Source of the DNA: UBA5216 sp040081205
GTDB lineage: Bacteria > Pseudomonadota > Gammaproteobacteria > Burkholderiales > SG8-41
Assembly: GCA_040081205.1 (NCBI GenBank)
Contig: JBEBHE010000117.1
Location: 1-12,438, forward strand
Direction: 5' to 3'
Length of the DNA: 12,438 nucleotides
The notes under the pieces are model-generated. The model saw only the letters and a list, made by a program, of their open reading frames with translations, was not told the origin of the DNA and did not search any database. Shown in pieces: positions 12,016 through 12,438 of this stretch. A program made the translations under genes and the position numbers. Numbering within the stretch: position 1 is the stretch's first letter; each line of letters begins with the position of its first letter.

Positions 12016-12438
12016 TTATTTAAAGTTCGTCACCAGCACCGAAAAATCATCCTCGAACGGTCCGCGTCGCGCAACTTGCTGCACTGACTGATAGATGCGC
12101 TGCGTTTCGGCGAGGTCCGGCACGGCGACTTCCAGCAGCGTAGGTAGCAGATTTTCGAGTTCCCAGCGCTGACCGGCAACGGTGTCGATCTCGAATACGC
12201 CGTCGCTGAACAGGTACAGCGTCGCATCCTCGGGCACCGAAGTGGATTCCGCTTTGAAATCATGCGCGGGCGTTACACCGACCGGCGGGTTGGCGGTGCG
12301 CAGCGGCTGCGCTTCGGCGGCGCTCGCAGGCACAAGGTACGCGGGATGCTGTCCGGCAGAACAATAACTCAGCGTGCGCACGGACATGCGGTACACCCCA
12401 TACCACAGCGTGAAATACATGAGGCTGTGGTCTGTCTC
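12016..12438 (-). CDS. SpoIIE/RsbU-type PP2C phosphatase, C-terminal part (5' end outside window)
   Basis: The last 140 residues of a PPM/PP2C-like serine phosphatase; the frame is open through the right edge, so the protein starts beyond it. An internal ATG (12420) lies within conserved sequence (DHSLMYFTLWYGVY) and is not the true start. Conserved pieces are SAGQHPAYLV, PPVGVTP, LYLFSDGVFE (metal-binding Asp) and the closing EDDFSVLV (second metal-binding Asp pair). Such enzymes dephosphorylate STAS antagonists, and their missing N-terminus usually carries a receiver, PAS, GAF, HAMP or membrane sensor. It is convergent with the STAS gene, so it probably completes that switch, though it is transcribed separately. 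Confidence 0.9.
   Translation of the reverse strand, partial: ETDHSLMYFTLWYGVYRMSVRTLSYCSAGQHPAYLVPASAAEAQPLRTANPPVGVTPAHDFKAESTSVPEDATLYLFSDGVFEIDTVAGQRWELENLLPTLLEVAVPDLAETQRIYQSVQQVARRGPFEDDFSVLVTNFK

Overview
The window looks like a chromosomal segment of a Gram-negative proteobacterium, most likely a betaproteobacterium of the Burkholderiales type. The main clues are a Bug-type (TTT) periplasmic binding protein, an OxyR with its redox cysteines at the same positions as in E. coli, and a REP-like repeat of the ATTCCCGCG...GGGAAT type common in that group. This assignment is inference from gene content; no rRNA or other phylogenetic marker is present. Nearly all of the sequence is coding, and no gap reaches 300 bases.

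Left block (1-3915, all on the minus strand, transcribed right to left): a peroxide-defence set. oxyR (LysR-type H2O2 sensor) is followed by a rubrerythrin that lacks its usual rubredoxin domain, a separate rubredoxin, and katG (catalase-peroxidase, running off the left edge). Between oxyR and the rubrerythrin gene lies an AT-rich 180-base gap. It holds a tandem ATAG-N7-CTAT-like element with the spacing expected of an OxyR site.

Middle block (3922-10571): a probable catabolic cluster. Reading from about 8760 leftward on the minus strand, a strong-looking promoter precedes a RraA-like aldolase, then a REP-like inverted pair, then sulfatase, Bug binding protein and sulfatase. These last three genes are packed with a 1-base overlap and a 5-base gap, and oxyR follows only 6 bases later. 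Divergently, on the plus strand, is an IlvD/Edd-type sugar-acid dehydratase. Together the genes suggest uptake of a small acidic compound, cytoplasmic removal of a sulfate (or related) ester, dehydration to a 2-keto-3-deoxy acid and aldol cleavage. The substrate is unknown and the pathway is inference.

Right block (10652-12438): a small SET-domain protein methyltransferase with a complete post-SET zinc motif. It is followed by a partner-switching pair, an RsbW-like HATPase and an RsbV-like STAS protein. Convergent to these is the C-terminal part of an RsbU/SpoIIE-type phosphatase, cut by the right edge. These three would form a kinase/anti-anti-sigma/phosphatase switch.
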